Below are positions 48,486 through 61,931 of a stretch of 64,000 bases of DNA, piece by piece. How positions within the stretch are numbered: position 1 is the first letter of the stretch; each line of letters starts with the position of its first letter. Position numbers and translations under genes: made by a program. Source of the DNA: Kudoa neothunni (Eukaryota > Cnidaria); contig OZ199838.1 of NCBI GenBank assembly GCA_964304625.1, positions 9,238,001 to 9,302,000 of the forward strand. Direction: 5' to 3'. The notes beneath the pieces were generated by a model. The model saw only the letters and a program-made list of their open reading frames with translations. It was not told the DNA's origin and did not search any database.

Positions 48486-51400
48486 GTTTTGTATTAACTT
48501 TTTTATTCCTTCGTACCATTATTTTATGATTACTTTATGAATGATTTTTTTGCGTTTTTACTTCGCTTTATCCTGAATGAACTTGTTACATGACAATATT
48601 AAAGGATTGATAATTATTAGTTTAAAAAATGGAGACCTCATAAGTATCATATTGAGGATTATACGGTGTAAGTCAATCACATGATCGAAAAAATTCCTGG
48701 GATTTTGTTTAAATATGACTGTACAGTGGTGGGTGACGACTAATATGTACTTTTATTATTATTTACAGAATTTACTACTCGTTATATAAATCGTCGAAGT
48801 TTTTTCTTATATATTTAATTTAGATGAGTTTTGAGAAAAAAATTGTACAGAGTACATAAATTTTAACGCATTGTTGGAATAACGCGCATTTTCGTCCCGG
48901 TCTCCACGAGATTAGATTACGTATTATACGTCACCCATTATGTAAAGAATAAAAATAAGATGTAAAATGACTGTGATTTCACAATAAGTTTTATTTGAAA
49001 AAAATCATACGAATAATTCTTAAAATAGGAATTGATAGGAGAAGGTGCAGACTTCCCTTCAATTGTTGCCTCGAAAATCACATAAGAAACTGAAGCTATG
49101 AATCGGTTTCAGGACTCGTGTCTTGGGTTATTGAAGCATCAATTTTATCCTCCATGTCTATAGAAATAGAGATATTTTATTAATATTTTAATATAATCAA
49201 ATATATATTTTAACGAATTATCTAAAAAAATAATTATAATTGTATTTTTAATACTATGATTCAATTTTTTACCCTTCAAGCATGTCAAAGACGATAGAAC
49301 AGTGAGTGAAGTTAAAAAATGACCCCACATTTTGTTTTTACTTATTCATATACAATATTTTAATTTGATACTTTTCCCAATAAAAATTTTATTGAATCAT
49401 TTATTCGACGGAAAAAATTAAAAGTTTTAATTAATTAGTGTGTATCATTATCCGGGAATGAAGAGACTGGTAACACTATATGATCAAAATCGTTTATATT
49501 AATTTAGATATATAAAGATAATGTTAACAATAATTCACAAGAGTGAGTCCTCTTTAATGAATTCCACGCTCATATATTTATAGTAGTGAGTGGTAATAAA
49601 ATACTCCACCAAAATAATTAACTGTGATAATTGTAGACTTCGGATGATTATTTTATTTCTCGACGCAATACTGAAAAATTTAAATGTTTAATCTGTAAAT
49701 TTGTTATAATTAAAACAATGCTATAAGATAATATTTTATTAAATTCGCAAAGAACAATAAATGAAAATAATGAATGTTTTTATATTCTTAAACTAACACA
49801 TTCAACAAGAAATTGAAAACAATAAACTCGTAAACATACAATAAGAACATGTAACGAACTCCGATAAATTTTTTATTCAATGTTCACTCAAGATTATTAA
49901 TTAATTTTTTGATTGTAACAATTTCTTGGAATATCTGACTTAGAAAAGTCGAGGCTATCATCCTACAAATACTACACGCCAAATCAATCGTGTTGTGAAT
50001 AAAAAGAAGCTAATTCCACCTCAAACTTGTTAAATAAATAGATCTGCCGTTATTTAACTAGATAGCTCGTCAACTATGTGGTTACTTTTATATAATATTC
50101 TATTTATAGAGGATTAAGTAAAAGAAAGAGTATTCTACCCTCACAAAAATATCATCATAAATTTACTACTAGGACCTCTTAAATTCATCGCAAGAAACAA
50201 GTGATATACGATGGTAATGACATGGTTTAAATTACTATTATCAAAAACATCAGAATTTAGAATTAATTTGAAGAAAATTCGCATAACACAACTATTTAAT
50301 TGATGCAACGACAGAAGTATTATATCCGGACAATTCAAAATTATATTCATTAAAAAAACTGAACAAAAAAACCGTTTACCCCTTTATGAGAAAAAATCTG
50401 AAATAATTTTTTAATAAAATTACTCAGGCCCTAACAGCAAGGGGAATAAGTTCGTTTGTCAATGAAACATTACGAAAGATTGCCGACATAAATTGCTATT
50501 AATGCATTCAAATAAGCTAAAATCTTTATAAAACCCTATTCTTTTGACGTCTGAATATCCTATCATATTTATCCAAATGTAAAAAAAATATTTTGGAAAA
50601 ATGATATGGAATTTCCCAAAACGAAAAACTAATTAATCAAACAACTAATCAAAATGATGTATACTGCTTAATTGTATTCCTAATGCAAAAAGAACCCAAA
50701 TTCTCATTTACTGTAGCTTATGTCAATAAATTAAACATTTAGTAGCTTTTATATTCACATAGTTGGACCTTATTGTCCCGAGAAAAAAATCGGTTTCACA
50801 CATAGGGAAAACTGAAACATCTTACGATTTTTAACTTAAATTGGCATGTTTGTTTAAATTATATAAATTTATTTAGGTTATGGAGAATTTGAAACTTAAT
50901 AAGATAGATTTTTCATTAAGTCCAGAAAATAAGATCTAATGTTCCTTATCAAGAAAAAAAATGTAAGACCTGTCATATATTCGAGAGAACATAATAACTT
51001 GAAATATCGGAATTGACCGGTAGTGAGAGATAGCTTTTTTAAAATTTTTAGTATCGATTGGCCATTCGAATATCAAAACAGGATCGAAATATTTATTATC
51101 TACCATATAGTAAAAATTTAATGTACGATTTTAAATTTAACAAAATCGATAAAATAATTGCAAAATTTATAGTTTAGTGTTTAATCAGGATGAAAGAGAT
51201 TAATAAACCCAATGATGACTTCGTACAAAAAAAAGAATAAGGCTAAATATTGCACCTGTTCGCATTTTCTACGAAGGGTATCCTTTAAATACAAAAAATT
51301 CGAAAATCACATAATGTAGTATTGTTGACTGGAACCAATTTTTTAACATTAAGGTGATAATTTTAAATTGGTCGTCTCCATGTTAAAAGTTTTCAAAAAT

Positions 51401-52754
51401 AAAGGTTAGAAAATTGTGGAAACTTTAAAATTAAAAGTATAGTTTAATAAACTATATAGGATTTACTTTAATAATTTAAAGAGTTATCTTACATCTTACC
51501 ATCCCATTTTATGTTGCTTTTCTGCAGGATTTCTCTAGTTTGAAGCTAAACTAATTTTTACTCTATCCTTTCCTGATACAATTTCTGTATTTAAAAATAT
51601 TCACCCTAAGTAAATCAGTGGAAATTAACTAATATACGATAACTTAAAAATGTAACATTTAATGTAGATATATTAGGAGAATATTATATTTACAAAATGC
51701 ACCACTTTTCCTTTACTAACTTCATAACTTTAGTTATCTCAAAAAAATAATTCGACGAATAAGGAATGGATGAATTCATCCGTTGACTAATGTTGATATA
51801 AAAAAATTTATCGTATTATTAAACGCACCTAATTTTTCATTTAAAAGTGAAATTCACCAAAACATAACTTATTGAATGAATAATGGGTTAATGTTGATTA
51901 CAACCCTATTAAAAGAATTTAAGTATGAATAGTAATTCAAATTCACATATAAACCTGTATTTAAGAAATAATATTTTTACAACTAACGTACTCGTGAGGA
52001 CACACGTACAGATGAAGGGTTCCATATTTTGTCAGAATATCATATATCATGGTATAAATATAAATGTTACCAATTCTAGCGAAAGACCTATCTTTTGTAT
52101 TCTCATAAGTTAACATTAAAGATTTCGCCGATTGTGCCATTGGAAATCATTCCACAATACAACTCGATAATATCAATACTCCAGATATGCTATACTACCA
52201 AATGCGACCTGTTTCTCTTGATACAAGTTATATAATTGTTTAACAAGGTATAATTTTCAAAAATCAAAGATTTATTAACTCTTATATATTTAGAAGTTTC
52301 AAATACGTGTCTATCAGCGAAAATATTCTTCAATTCACGCGTATACTAGCACATAGACAGACGCGTCAACGCATCCCCTTATATATAAACAAGAATGCCC
52401 ATGGTTTGTCGGACATATATCAGCTGTCTGAACTTTTCCAGAAGAAATCGGTTCGAATTGGGTTTTAATCGACTGATAAGTTATACCTTTATCCTTATTT
52501 AATCAGAATGACTTTTATAATAATGATTTCTTGTATATATAAGCCTGAGACTTGGTAGTCTCAAAGGTTCCTTGTTGGTATATAAAATTGTTATAATCCA
52601 ATAGAATAAATAAAAGATTTTTAAAATTCCAAATTATTATTAAAAAAATTATATTCAAGTGATTGAAGTTTCCAAATAGACATCATTATCAATAAACAAA
52701 ATATTAGAATAAGATTTAGGATGCAGCTTGAAGGGTCAAAAAATATAAAATTAA
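48486..52754. other. 4.3-kb gene-free AT-rich region
   Basis: Follows the PI4KA stop codon. Only short chance frames are present; none resembles a known protein on either strand. No terminal repeats were spotted by eye. Old, unrecognisable transposon DNA is likely. Confidence 0.4.
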
Positions 52755-55700
52755 TACAGTAGGTAATCGATTTTCCGTAATCCCCTCGGGGCCAGTAAAA
52801 GTTAATGAAAATGCATCACTGACCGATTGTACGTACTTTTGATGCTTGCGCAGATGGTTATAATATTTTGTATTGAAATAATATTATAATAAGGTTCATA
52901 ATTATTAATTTTTAAAAATATTTTCATCTTTTTAACATAACTTGAAGAAAACCTGGTGACTATGTATTTAGATCGCTATTATTTTCGATAATGTGATTTT
53001 TAATTGAAACACCATTGTAGTTAACCCTTGAAAAATAAATTATTCCTTTATTGAGAGAAAGTAGTTCATTTGATTAATTATTTGAAAAATACATGAATGA
53101 CGTTATATAATTTAGTTTCATGGTGAAAGGTTGAGCTACAGAGACACAATTGTTAACAATATTTTTGAAAGTACTATTTAACATTCTAACGATCTTGGGG
53201 TCTTGTAGAGCCCAGATGAAAGTTAATCCTTATATAACTTCTTCTAAAAATTTTCAGTTCTTTTAGAATCTCAGCTATTCTCTTAATTTAAAACAAGGTT
53301 TAATATCCTCAAAAATTAGTTTAAAAAAATGATAAGAAAGTAAAGAAAATAATAAATATTTTATAGGAAAATTTTTTAAGTTCTTGAGAGATATATTTAA
53401 TTTATTTTTAACTTAATGATTTAAACTGTTGTTAAGAGCCTGAGATGGTTAAAAAATCGTCCCCTTTAAAGAATTTTTATCGTCACGTGATTACGCGTAT
53501 GACACAAAAGCAATGAGTGAATGAATGGAATACGGCGATGAGTACCAATCGTCAGATTTTGAATTTGATCTCCTCCAAACAGAATCCTTAGAAAGTTACA
53601 GTGATATACTTAAAGTTGACGATCTTGATGATAATACAACAAGTAAGAATGGGTTAATTTGAGGTCTAATCAAGCCTTCTCCATCAAAAACCACCGTTGA
53701 AAATATTATAAACTCTCGCCCTGGACCTACTAATTATTTTTTGAAACATGTAAAAAATATTTCTGACCACTTTACGATATTTTTTACACAGGATATCTGC
53801 AATGAAATTATAAAAAATACAAATATTTTTGGAAAATCATGTTTTAAACTAAACTGGAAAGGACATAGATTAAGTTTAATTTCTAGGGTATTGGGGAACA
53901 CTCATCTTAATGGCTATTCACAAAGACAGAGGGGAGCCTTTATCTGAGCTCTTCAACCTGAGCCAAAGCAGGGAAATCTACCGGAAGCTTTTCTCTCATA
54001 AGCGATTCCAACATATATCAAGTTCCCTTCGTTTAGACGACCATAGTACCAGAGAATCAATGATTCACGATATGATTGGTTTGATTCGTGAAATTTGGAC
54101 AATCTGGGCAAGTATTTTGCCATTTTGTTTTGCTCCTAATGAGGATATCAAGGTAGATGAACAACTAGTTTCATTTCGGCAATATATGTCCTTAAGACCA
54201 GCAAAGTACGGGTTAAATTTTTTCGTTTTAGCTGATCCTAAAGATAAATATGTCCTAATTGTTCTATCGTACCTTGGAAAGAAGGATAATAGAGCAACTC
54301 GAAACTCAAATGTTGGTGATAATGTTGTGCTAGAGTTAGTCACCCCTCTTTTCTATTCAGGTAGAAACGTTGTCGCGAACAATTTTTTTTTGGTTGAATT
54401 AGCATCCATACTACTCGAAAAAAAACTATCCTACCCAGTTACCATGCGCCACAATAAAAAAGATATTCCTCCATTTGCTCTCCCATCAAGAAAAAGAACA
54501 TTGTACAGCTCGACATTTTTGTTTAAAAAAATATGCTTACCTCACGTAAAAAAAAGGAAAATTTGTGATTATCTTATCCACAGGATCTACCAATGATGCT
54601 ATATCGGATAAATCGTTTAAGAACAAACCAGAGATTATATTGTGGTAAAATAAGACAAAAGGTGGCGTTGATGCTATCCTCATGTTCAATTAGAAGGTTC
54701 CGCAGGTGGTGGCCAATGGTGGTATTTTTTAACATGGTAGATCTATCATTGATTAATGCCTTCGCAATATACAAAAATGCGTTAAACGCCAGACTTGCAA
54801 AGGAGAAAATTCTTAAACCTTCTTTTCGAAGCATTATACAACCGGCTTTTGGAGAAGAACTTAAATGATAAGAACATTGTGAAAAGACATCCTCAAATAT
54901 TGAATGAAAGCTTATCAACTACATCTGAGAATATTAGCAAAGTGATAAAAAAACCTCATCGAAATGTGCAAGTTGCAACAGTTTTTACTCCCGCCTTCAT
55001 TCATCTAAAAAGTGTTTCAATTGTTAGACATATAGAATCATCGTTTATAGGTTCAATATTTTTTATTTTCTTTATTTTATTCTATGTGAAATATTTTTAT
55101 TCGCTTAAATGTGAATTTTTGTATTTAGATTGCACCGAAATGGCACGATTTGATAGGTATCAACATTAACCGAATTAATTTCGTTTAACTAAGTGGATTT
55201 TTGCTGTTTTACGGGAGATTGTGCAGATGAAATTTTTATGGTGTCTTGCGCATAGTAATAATAATTTTCTCACTCGAAATGACTAGAAAAAATCTGGGTT
55301 TTTTTTTACCCCAAAGATCGTTCGAGACAGTTTTTTTTGTGATCGTTAGAGGGTTAACAAATTAGATATATTTTTAATGTTTCATCATCATTCTTGCTTT
55401 CTTATTTTACTAAAATTAAATGGGTAAATTTTTACTGCAGTTTAAAACTCGTTAATTCTTGTGAGGGCGAATCAAAGAACAATCTGAACAACTACCAGAA
55501 GCGGACGTAAAAAATTAGCTCATAAATCATTTTAGATCTCTTTTCTAGATGTAAATTGGTTTCCGGGCGTAAATCATAATTTAACTCAGAAAATTTGTAC
55601 ATTTTAAAATAATTTGACATTGTTTTATTGATTGACCAGTATAGTTTTATATAAATTGTAAAAAAAAGTTGGTAGAAGACCTTGTAGCAACAGCAATCAA

Positions 55701-56355
55701 TTTGTCCTACTAATTATGGTCACAGTTTTGAGTGCATAAATGACCGCCCAAGAAAATTGATTATTTTTTAATTAAGGGGCGACCTATAACCATAAAGTCT
55801 CCTAACGTAATGAATTCTTTTGAATTGAACTCTATTAATTTTATTACATATTTAATCATCTTGAATATTTTGGTTTTCTTGACTCTAGTGCCTTTAATCA
55901 ATTATAAACTATAGCCTAAAAATTATTGTTTGACTCTTTTTCAGGATATTTCTTTTGAATAAATCCGAACTTATTTTACATGAGGAAATCAATTAGACAT
56001 TATTGTTTCAATAGGTTTCAAGGCAGAAATAGGTACGAGATCAAAATCGCGAAGTATAAAATGTTTAACGAGTTTCATTAATAAATTTAAAAAAATGGGA
56101 AAATAATAAACTTCTTTTTGTGTCTAAATGATTTACAATGATATAATGTATGTAATAAGTTGAAGCGAGGGATTTTGAAGATTAAGTTTGTAGCCAAAAA
56201 ACTACGTAAAATCGATAATCCCTATTTTTTATAAAAAACTCCTTTATAAATTACATTTTTTTTGTAATTTTTAATTTTCGGAAATAGTTTTGGCTCTGAT
56301 AATTACGTATAAGGGAAGAATAAGTAAAAGTACGTAAAATCGATTACCTACTTTA
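52755..56355. mobile_element. Mariner-like element split by a piggyBac insertion
   Basis: Left end TA-CAGTAGGTAATCGATTTT at 52755; right end, reversed, TA-AAGTAGGTAATCGATTTT ending at 56355, with ACGTA following. TA at both borders and the terminal motif fit Tc1/mariner. Removing the piggyBac element (53178-55357) leaves about 1.4 kb, the usual full length of a mariner. No transposase was recognised in the flanking 0.4 kb or 1.0 kb, so it is old or nonautonomous. A second internal near-copy of the end motif lies at 56200. Confidence 0.68.
53178..55357 (+). mobile_element. piggyBac DNA transposon with broken transposase
   Basis: Bounded by TTAA at 53178-53181 and 55354-55357. The ends share TTAAC-x2-TCTAACGATC as inverted repeats, followed by subterminal TTGGGG blocks. 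Plus-strand frames cover most of a piggyBac transposase: FTQDICNEI (53.74-53.95 kb), then 53910-54596 with the core KVDEQLVSFR, RPAKYGLNFFVLADPK and NVVANNFFLVEL (the DDD-domain motifs, two Asp seen), then 54593-54868 with RRWWPMVVFFNMVDL. At least two frame breaks interrupt it, and the second catalytic Asp, normally in a CDNFFTS-type motif, is replaced by Asn. The C-terminal Cys-rich domain is not seen. Confidence 0.9.
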
Positions 56356-56437
56356 TAAGATTATTTTAAAAAATAGAATGATAAGATTATTCATCTTTTT
56401 TATTATTTAGCTGGATGCTATAACAAATTTGCTAATA

Positions 56438-59400
56438 TTATGGTATAACTATGATCAACATACCTTCATCCTCCGTGGACGGACTAATATCAGAATTGGT
56501 CTGGTCTGTAACGTCGTTTTCATTGGGAGTATTTTTTAAATCGTCATTCGTGAATTCTCCAGCTGACAAATATACAGAGTCATATAATACATACCCACAA
56601 GAAAACGAAATATACCTTTATATTTTTCGTAGGAAGCGCTGATTCCATCAATATTTTTAACCATAAATGTGTATATATTATTTAATAATGTGACGTTGGT
56701 GAGATTGATATCATTAACAACCTTGAAAATATTAGGCTGGAAAACGATAGCAAGATTGAACGCGTTCATAAGAGTTTGCTCGGATTTTTGACTAAGTCTA
56801 AAGAAAATAGCATAGATCAACTTTTAAAAAAATTTAACAGAAACAGACTCGTATATCTTTTTTTGTAGATAGAAAAAAAGGTGTCTGGATGAGGGTTTCA
56901 AGGAGCCCAAGAATTGACAACAAACGTAATAGCACTGTTGTAGGGACATTTGATTAAAATCTAGATAAAATTCCGCTAAGGGGCTTTATTTGTTTAGAAT
57001 AGCTTAATACCTTTAGCGTTTAAAAGCAGTTGGACTGAATCCGCCGGAATGAAATCAGAAATATTTCGAATCACCTGTTTAAGTAACGCCGTAACAATAT
57101 GAATATTGGTTCCTAGTTGTATAAGTTCACCTAAAATTATACGGTGTTGACACAGATAAATAGAATGAAGCTGATACCACTCGCCATTGATTGTTCCAGT
57201 AGTTTAACTTCCGAACCACAAACCGATACACGGAAGATACCTTTCGAATTCAGGCCGTATTTGAATATATAGTTAAAGCACATCGAAATGAGGGCGGGAA
57301 CTCCATCTTTATCCTATACGATCGACAAAAATTATGTCTTATACTCTGATGTAAGAAACCTTCTCACAGTTGTCAAGATCGAGTGTCAATGGTCCATTGT
57401 TTCGGCTAAGGCAACGTGATCAAGTAAAAGTTATTAAAAAATACCTTTCTGACATACTTTTTATTGCCTTGATCGTGCTCTCTACATTAAAAATAATATT
57501 CGCATTGAGAGGAATTCAAATTAAAAAAACTTTGGGAAGCACACTGCACCAAATATTCATACGTTTTTCTTCGAATATATGATTGAGTTAGTTGAATGTA
57601 TATGTGGTATTCCTAAACAAATTTATCAGTTATTGGAAGACTTTTTTGAAACTTTACTTGATAATACATGTTATCTTGTAAAGCTTTTGAAGTTTTTGGC
57701 CAATCAGAAATATGATTAATTGTTAACTTGTCACAGTAACTCAACCAATTGTCAACTTCACCAGACATTTTCGTCAATTCCTATAGTACCGCCACAATAT
57801 TATAAGTGACAGGCAGAATGTGATAATCAGGGATTATCAATTAAATAAATACCGCCTTCCTGCGATCAAAGATCTGGGCGTTGTTCGTTTGTAGGTGTGC
57901 AAATTCAACATCTTTGGAAACAACATCGCAACTTTCAGCAAATATATTTTCACACTAGACAACATTAATGAATAAATACTTTCTAAGGTCAACAATGGCC
58001 AAAATACTTTATCTTTGGGGAGTATTAGGCTGGAGAATTGAGACGAGCATCCACATATAGGGTTAGATGTACAAGAAAACCGCAAGCTGAAATCATGCTC
58101 TGTGGAAAGCACTTCAACCAAACATCCAGAAGAACAATAACGAGATTTGAGCAAATAATCATCTTCTCTCTTGAAATAAGCTTCTGCCAATGACTTTAGG
58201 AACGATTGATAATATAGGTTTTCTCCCTACATATATTAATTATATATGTATATTGTAACAAAAGCTTTTTTTATAACAAATAGGTATATTAATTAAATAC
58301 AAAAAGTATTTCATTTTGTTGTTCATCCTCCAGGAACGAAATTAAATTATTTGTCTGCTCGAAGCTTGTCATGTAGGTAAATCTACAATTGGCTAATTTG
58401 TCTTGAAGTGTATCTACACGTTCTTTCATCTATAAGAATATTGCTGGATAACACACATTGAATGTTGTAACCTTAGTAAGTCTGGCTTCATTTGCTTCGA
58501 AGGACGTGGATCTTGACACCTTTTTATTTTTCTTGCTATTATATTTCTCCGATGCTTCATGGAATTCTGAAAATGCACTACGATAGTTTTTTCCATTCTA
58601 AAAATTAGACAGTAATATCGATTTATGAGTTTGAAAATCACTGGAAAATTTAAAAACTAATTACGTCTTCACGTGCTTGCTTTCCTGTCAATATTTCCTT
58701 GTACAACTGTTGGATAATGTTTTTGCTCTGTGTTAACCATTTGCATTAATACAACAAAAATGATAGATTCAATTAAATCGAAAAAGTTGTGTATCTCCTA
58801 ATAATTATATAAGTGCTAATTCTCAATGTTAAGATAATAAATTAACACAAAAAATAATTTTAATTTAATAATCTCCAAAATTTATTTATATTTATGGGTA
58901 TAAAAACGAATAAGAGCTATCGACAAAATGCTACCTTTTCCGAAGTATAGTTAGAAATATTTTCTAGGCCAGTGGACAAGTAGTCGATAAATTCAGAGAG
59001 AAATTTTAAATATTCATCCAAACTTTTTTGTCTCTGCTGCAATGAAACCCCATAGGCGCGTATAAAATGTAACACAAGGCTAACTGAAGAACTAAATTAA
59101 TTAATTATAATGATTTGGTAGAATTTCAATTCTTACGAATTGTCCAAATTGCTAGTATATTTATCCAATTTTTCCTGACACATACGTTGAATCTTATCGG
59201 TTGATTTAGAATAGACCAACTCCATTTCGTATTTCATTCGAAGTATCGCAATGAAATCTTTTTCAACGCTCTCATTTAGTGATTTTCTTTGATCCACTGC
59301 TGCCATTGACGCATTGGATTGTACAATCAACTCTATGGCAGTGATGAAAATAAATTATAAAGCAAATGAAAAGTCAGTGTTTATGGGTTCAATTAGAGAT

Positions 59401-59459
59401 TGCAATATACCTTTCCTGGTGATATCATTACTTTTCGAAAGCGTTCTCGAGATATTCAT
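56438..59459 (-). CDS. BAR-like coiled-coil RhoGAP protein
   Basis: Likely a membrane-associated GTPase-activating protein for Rho-family GTPases. Minus-strand exons traced include 59459-59411, 59332-59137, 59091-58935, 58727-58665, 58597-58472 and 58429 to about 58303, then more down to 56438, with mostly 40-80 nt introns. The N-terminal half is helical and charged, with BAR/F-BAR character (EKDFIAILRMKYEMEL, SEFHEASEKYNSKKNKK, as in GRAF/oligophrenin-type BAR domains). The RhoGAP domain follows: GVPALISMCFNYIFKYG, the arginine finger in GIFRVS, TNIHIVTALLKQ, and SEQTLMNAFNLAIVF-QPNIF. No PH, C1 or SH3 domain was recognised. The start Met at 59459 is a guess, since coding similarity could extend upstream. 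The end (MLIIVIP stop) is also tentative. Confidence 0.75.
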
Positions 59460-60927
59460 TCCAATGTCACAACCAGATTAGCATGTATTTAAATACTTCA
59501 AAAGTATTAAGTAAATCGTATTTAATCTCAAAAAAATTTTCCGCTTCACCAACAATTCTACAAACAATATGTAAAGATTTTTATGGCGATAATATTTTTT
59601 TGTGGCTCATAGGGGGAGAATCTATTCAGGGTAATGTTTAAATCGATATTTCTATCTATTGATAAATATTATCGTTAATACATCGGATTTGCGTCATTTA
59701 AAGATAATTGTCGTAATCAGAAAAAATACTTTTAAAAATTTTCGTGTCCTAAATTCACCATTGATAAATGGTGTATTGAAGTGAAGCGCTATTCAGTATA
59801 GATTTCAACCAAATACACTCTAATCTTGACACCTATTTGATTAAGTGAACTGTTTATTATGGTCAAACGAATGAAGGCTATATTAACCAAGATTTTAATA
59901 ATTATTAAATAAGGTTGAACAGATTTAAATTTTTTTTTAATCGCATCAATGTAATTTTAACCGCATACAACTAATTAGGTAGAATATAAACTAATTAGAA
60001 AAGGGAGTGAGAAATTTTTATAATAAAAATTGATCGCATCTTTTCGAGTGATTAATTTTATATAATCAACTTATATCATCCAAATGATAAATTGTATCTA
60101 CCTATAAAAAATAACACATACTAATTCGGTAATAATAACATTAATAATATAGACCCTAAAATTAGAATATTTAGACCGACTTTATTCGTCTATTAGAGTA
60201 TAAATTTTTCAGAAGTGACTCAGTCAAACAAATGTTACCTAAAAATTATGCCTATTTGTTAAAAAAATAAAAACATGCCTATCTTTTATGCGATGGAAAG
60301 CCAAATGATGGTTCTGATTTTTAAATTACTGCGATTAATATTTTAATTGGTTAAACAATAACCTAAACACCTTGGAAGGTATTTATATTGATATCATAAA
60401 TCTTACTCTAACATCATGTAGGATGAATTCTGAATCCAGACTAGATCCAGATAAATAAGAATAATTCACAGTCATTTATTTCTGAAGAAATTAAAATTTT
60501 TCCACTTGGTTGGCTCATGTAAGACGCACTAATGGTAGTTAATGTTACCGACAGATTGTTTTGTTTATAAAAATTCAAAAGAATTGAATTTAAAAGGAAT
60601 TGTATTTCCCTAAATAACTGATAACTTAAAAAAATCACATACAATGAGAAGGCGAATGTTGCACAAACTAAGCAACCATCTAACAGGAAAAGATTTTATG
60701 AGTAGGTAATTCTAAATTTTTACACAATAAAATAGAAATAAGTATAATAATGCCATCAAAAACTTAAGGTGTTTATTTTTATAGTAATAACGCTGAATAA
60801 TATTGTTACAAGATATTTTCAATATCGTTAACGATTTGACTAAATTAATGATATGAGTTTTTGCGATTTCCGAAGATTTCAGGAACAAAACTGATATATT
60901 TGTTGAAATTAAAAATAAAGAATTCAA
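59460..60927. other. Gene-free stretch upstream of the RhoGAP gene
   Basis: AT-rich. It should contain the RhoGAP promoter and possibly a missed 5' exon. Two short minus-strand frames (near 60.5 and 60.8 kb) are unrecognised and probably chance. Confidence 0.35.
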
Positions 60928-61931
60928 TCCTCTATATATATAAAAGAGAACTGTCGGTATGTCTGTTTGTGTGTGTCAGTGTGTGTGTATGCCCCTAAGT
61001 ACGCATGTGCGGATAATTTTTTCCTTATAGAGAGCCATATAGAAAATTTTTATAAATTTGTGATATTTAAAAAAATCGTTTAATTGTTGTCGGACTACGA
61101 AAGTTTCCAAAAAGTATTTATGAAATAGTGATTTTGTCGATTTAAAGTTTGTTTTTCGGATTGAATGAGTTCAACGATAGGATTAGCACTTGCTTATTTC
61201 ATGGTTATGGTCGGTTGAAGTTAACTATCTTCTTTATATGCCCCATCATATGTTCATTAACTGCTTCTATCTATCTTTATATATAAGGTTGGCGTTTCTA
61301 TTTGGGTGTCTGTTTAAACACACTCCTTATTTGCGGAGTTTTAACGTATATGACTTGATAAGTATATTTTATAAGCTCTATTAATGGTTTTAAATGTAGC
61401 AAAAAATCTATATATGTTTCATAAATAACGAATTCGTGGAGAACGTTAAAGTTACGTTGATTGAAGCGTTATAATGGAAATACTGCGTTCATAGGTTTCA
61501 TTAAATTGTCCGCTAAGTGTTACTTTATGTGATTAAATTCAATGCGGATGGTTGTACTTTTATTTCACCAAATTATTTAAATTGTTTATGTTGAAATCGA
61601 CGCAATTTGTGGTTGTTTATGATAAAAGCGCATGTATGTTTATGCCGAGTTAAACAATGCTAATTTTAACAATATCGATTAATTTTCATAAGTTTTCTTC
61701 TATCTCTTTTATTTTTTCTATTTTTAAATGGTCACCGGGATTGATACTTTCCTTCACAGAAATTATAATAATTTAAATTACATAATCCAAATCGTTATGG
61801 TAAGTTGATTAAAAATTTTTAGTTATTTTGTTTCTATGGGTTAATTCGAGATTTCAATATATTTTTTGAATGCTATTAAAAATGCCTCTAGGTGAAATCT
61901 TCCCCAAGCAACGCTGGGCAGTTCCAGCTAG
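60928..61931 (+). mobile_element. Nonautonomous Helitron
   Basis: The 5' end reads TCCTCTATATATATAAAAGA and continues with TATGTCTGTTTGTGTGTGTC, a style common at Helitron 5' ends. The 3' end has a GC-rich hairpin (CCCAAGC-AAC-GCTGGG, about 61903-61918) a few bases before CAGCTAG, followed by T, as expected for a CTRR terminus inserted between A and T. There are no terminal inverted repeats and no Rep/helicase frame. A second 5'-end-like block begins at 61274. Confidence 0.62.

Noticed and set aside
49000-52700. Hidden genes in the 4-kb gap after PI4KA
   Set aside because: All frames are short, low in complexity and without recognisable motifs or plausible exon chains.
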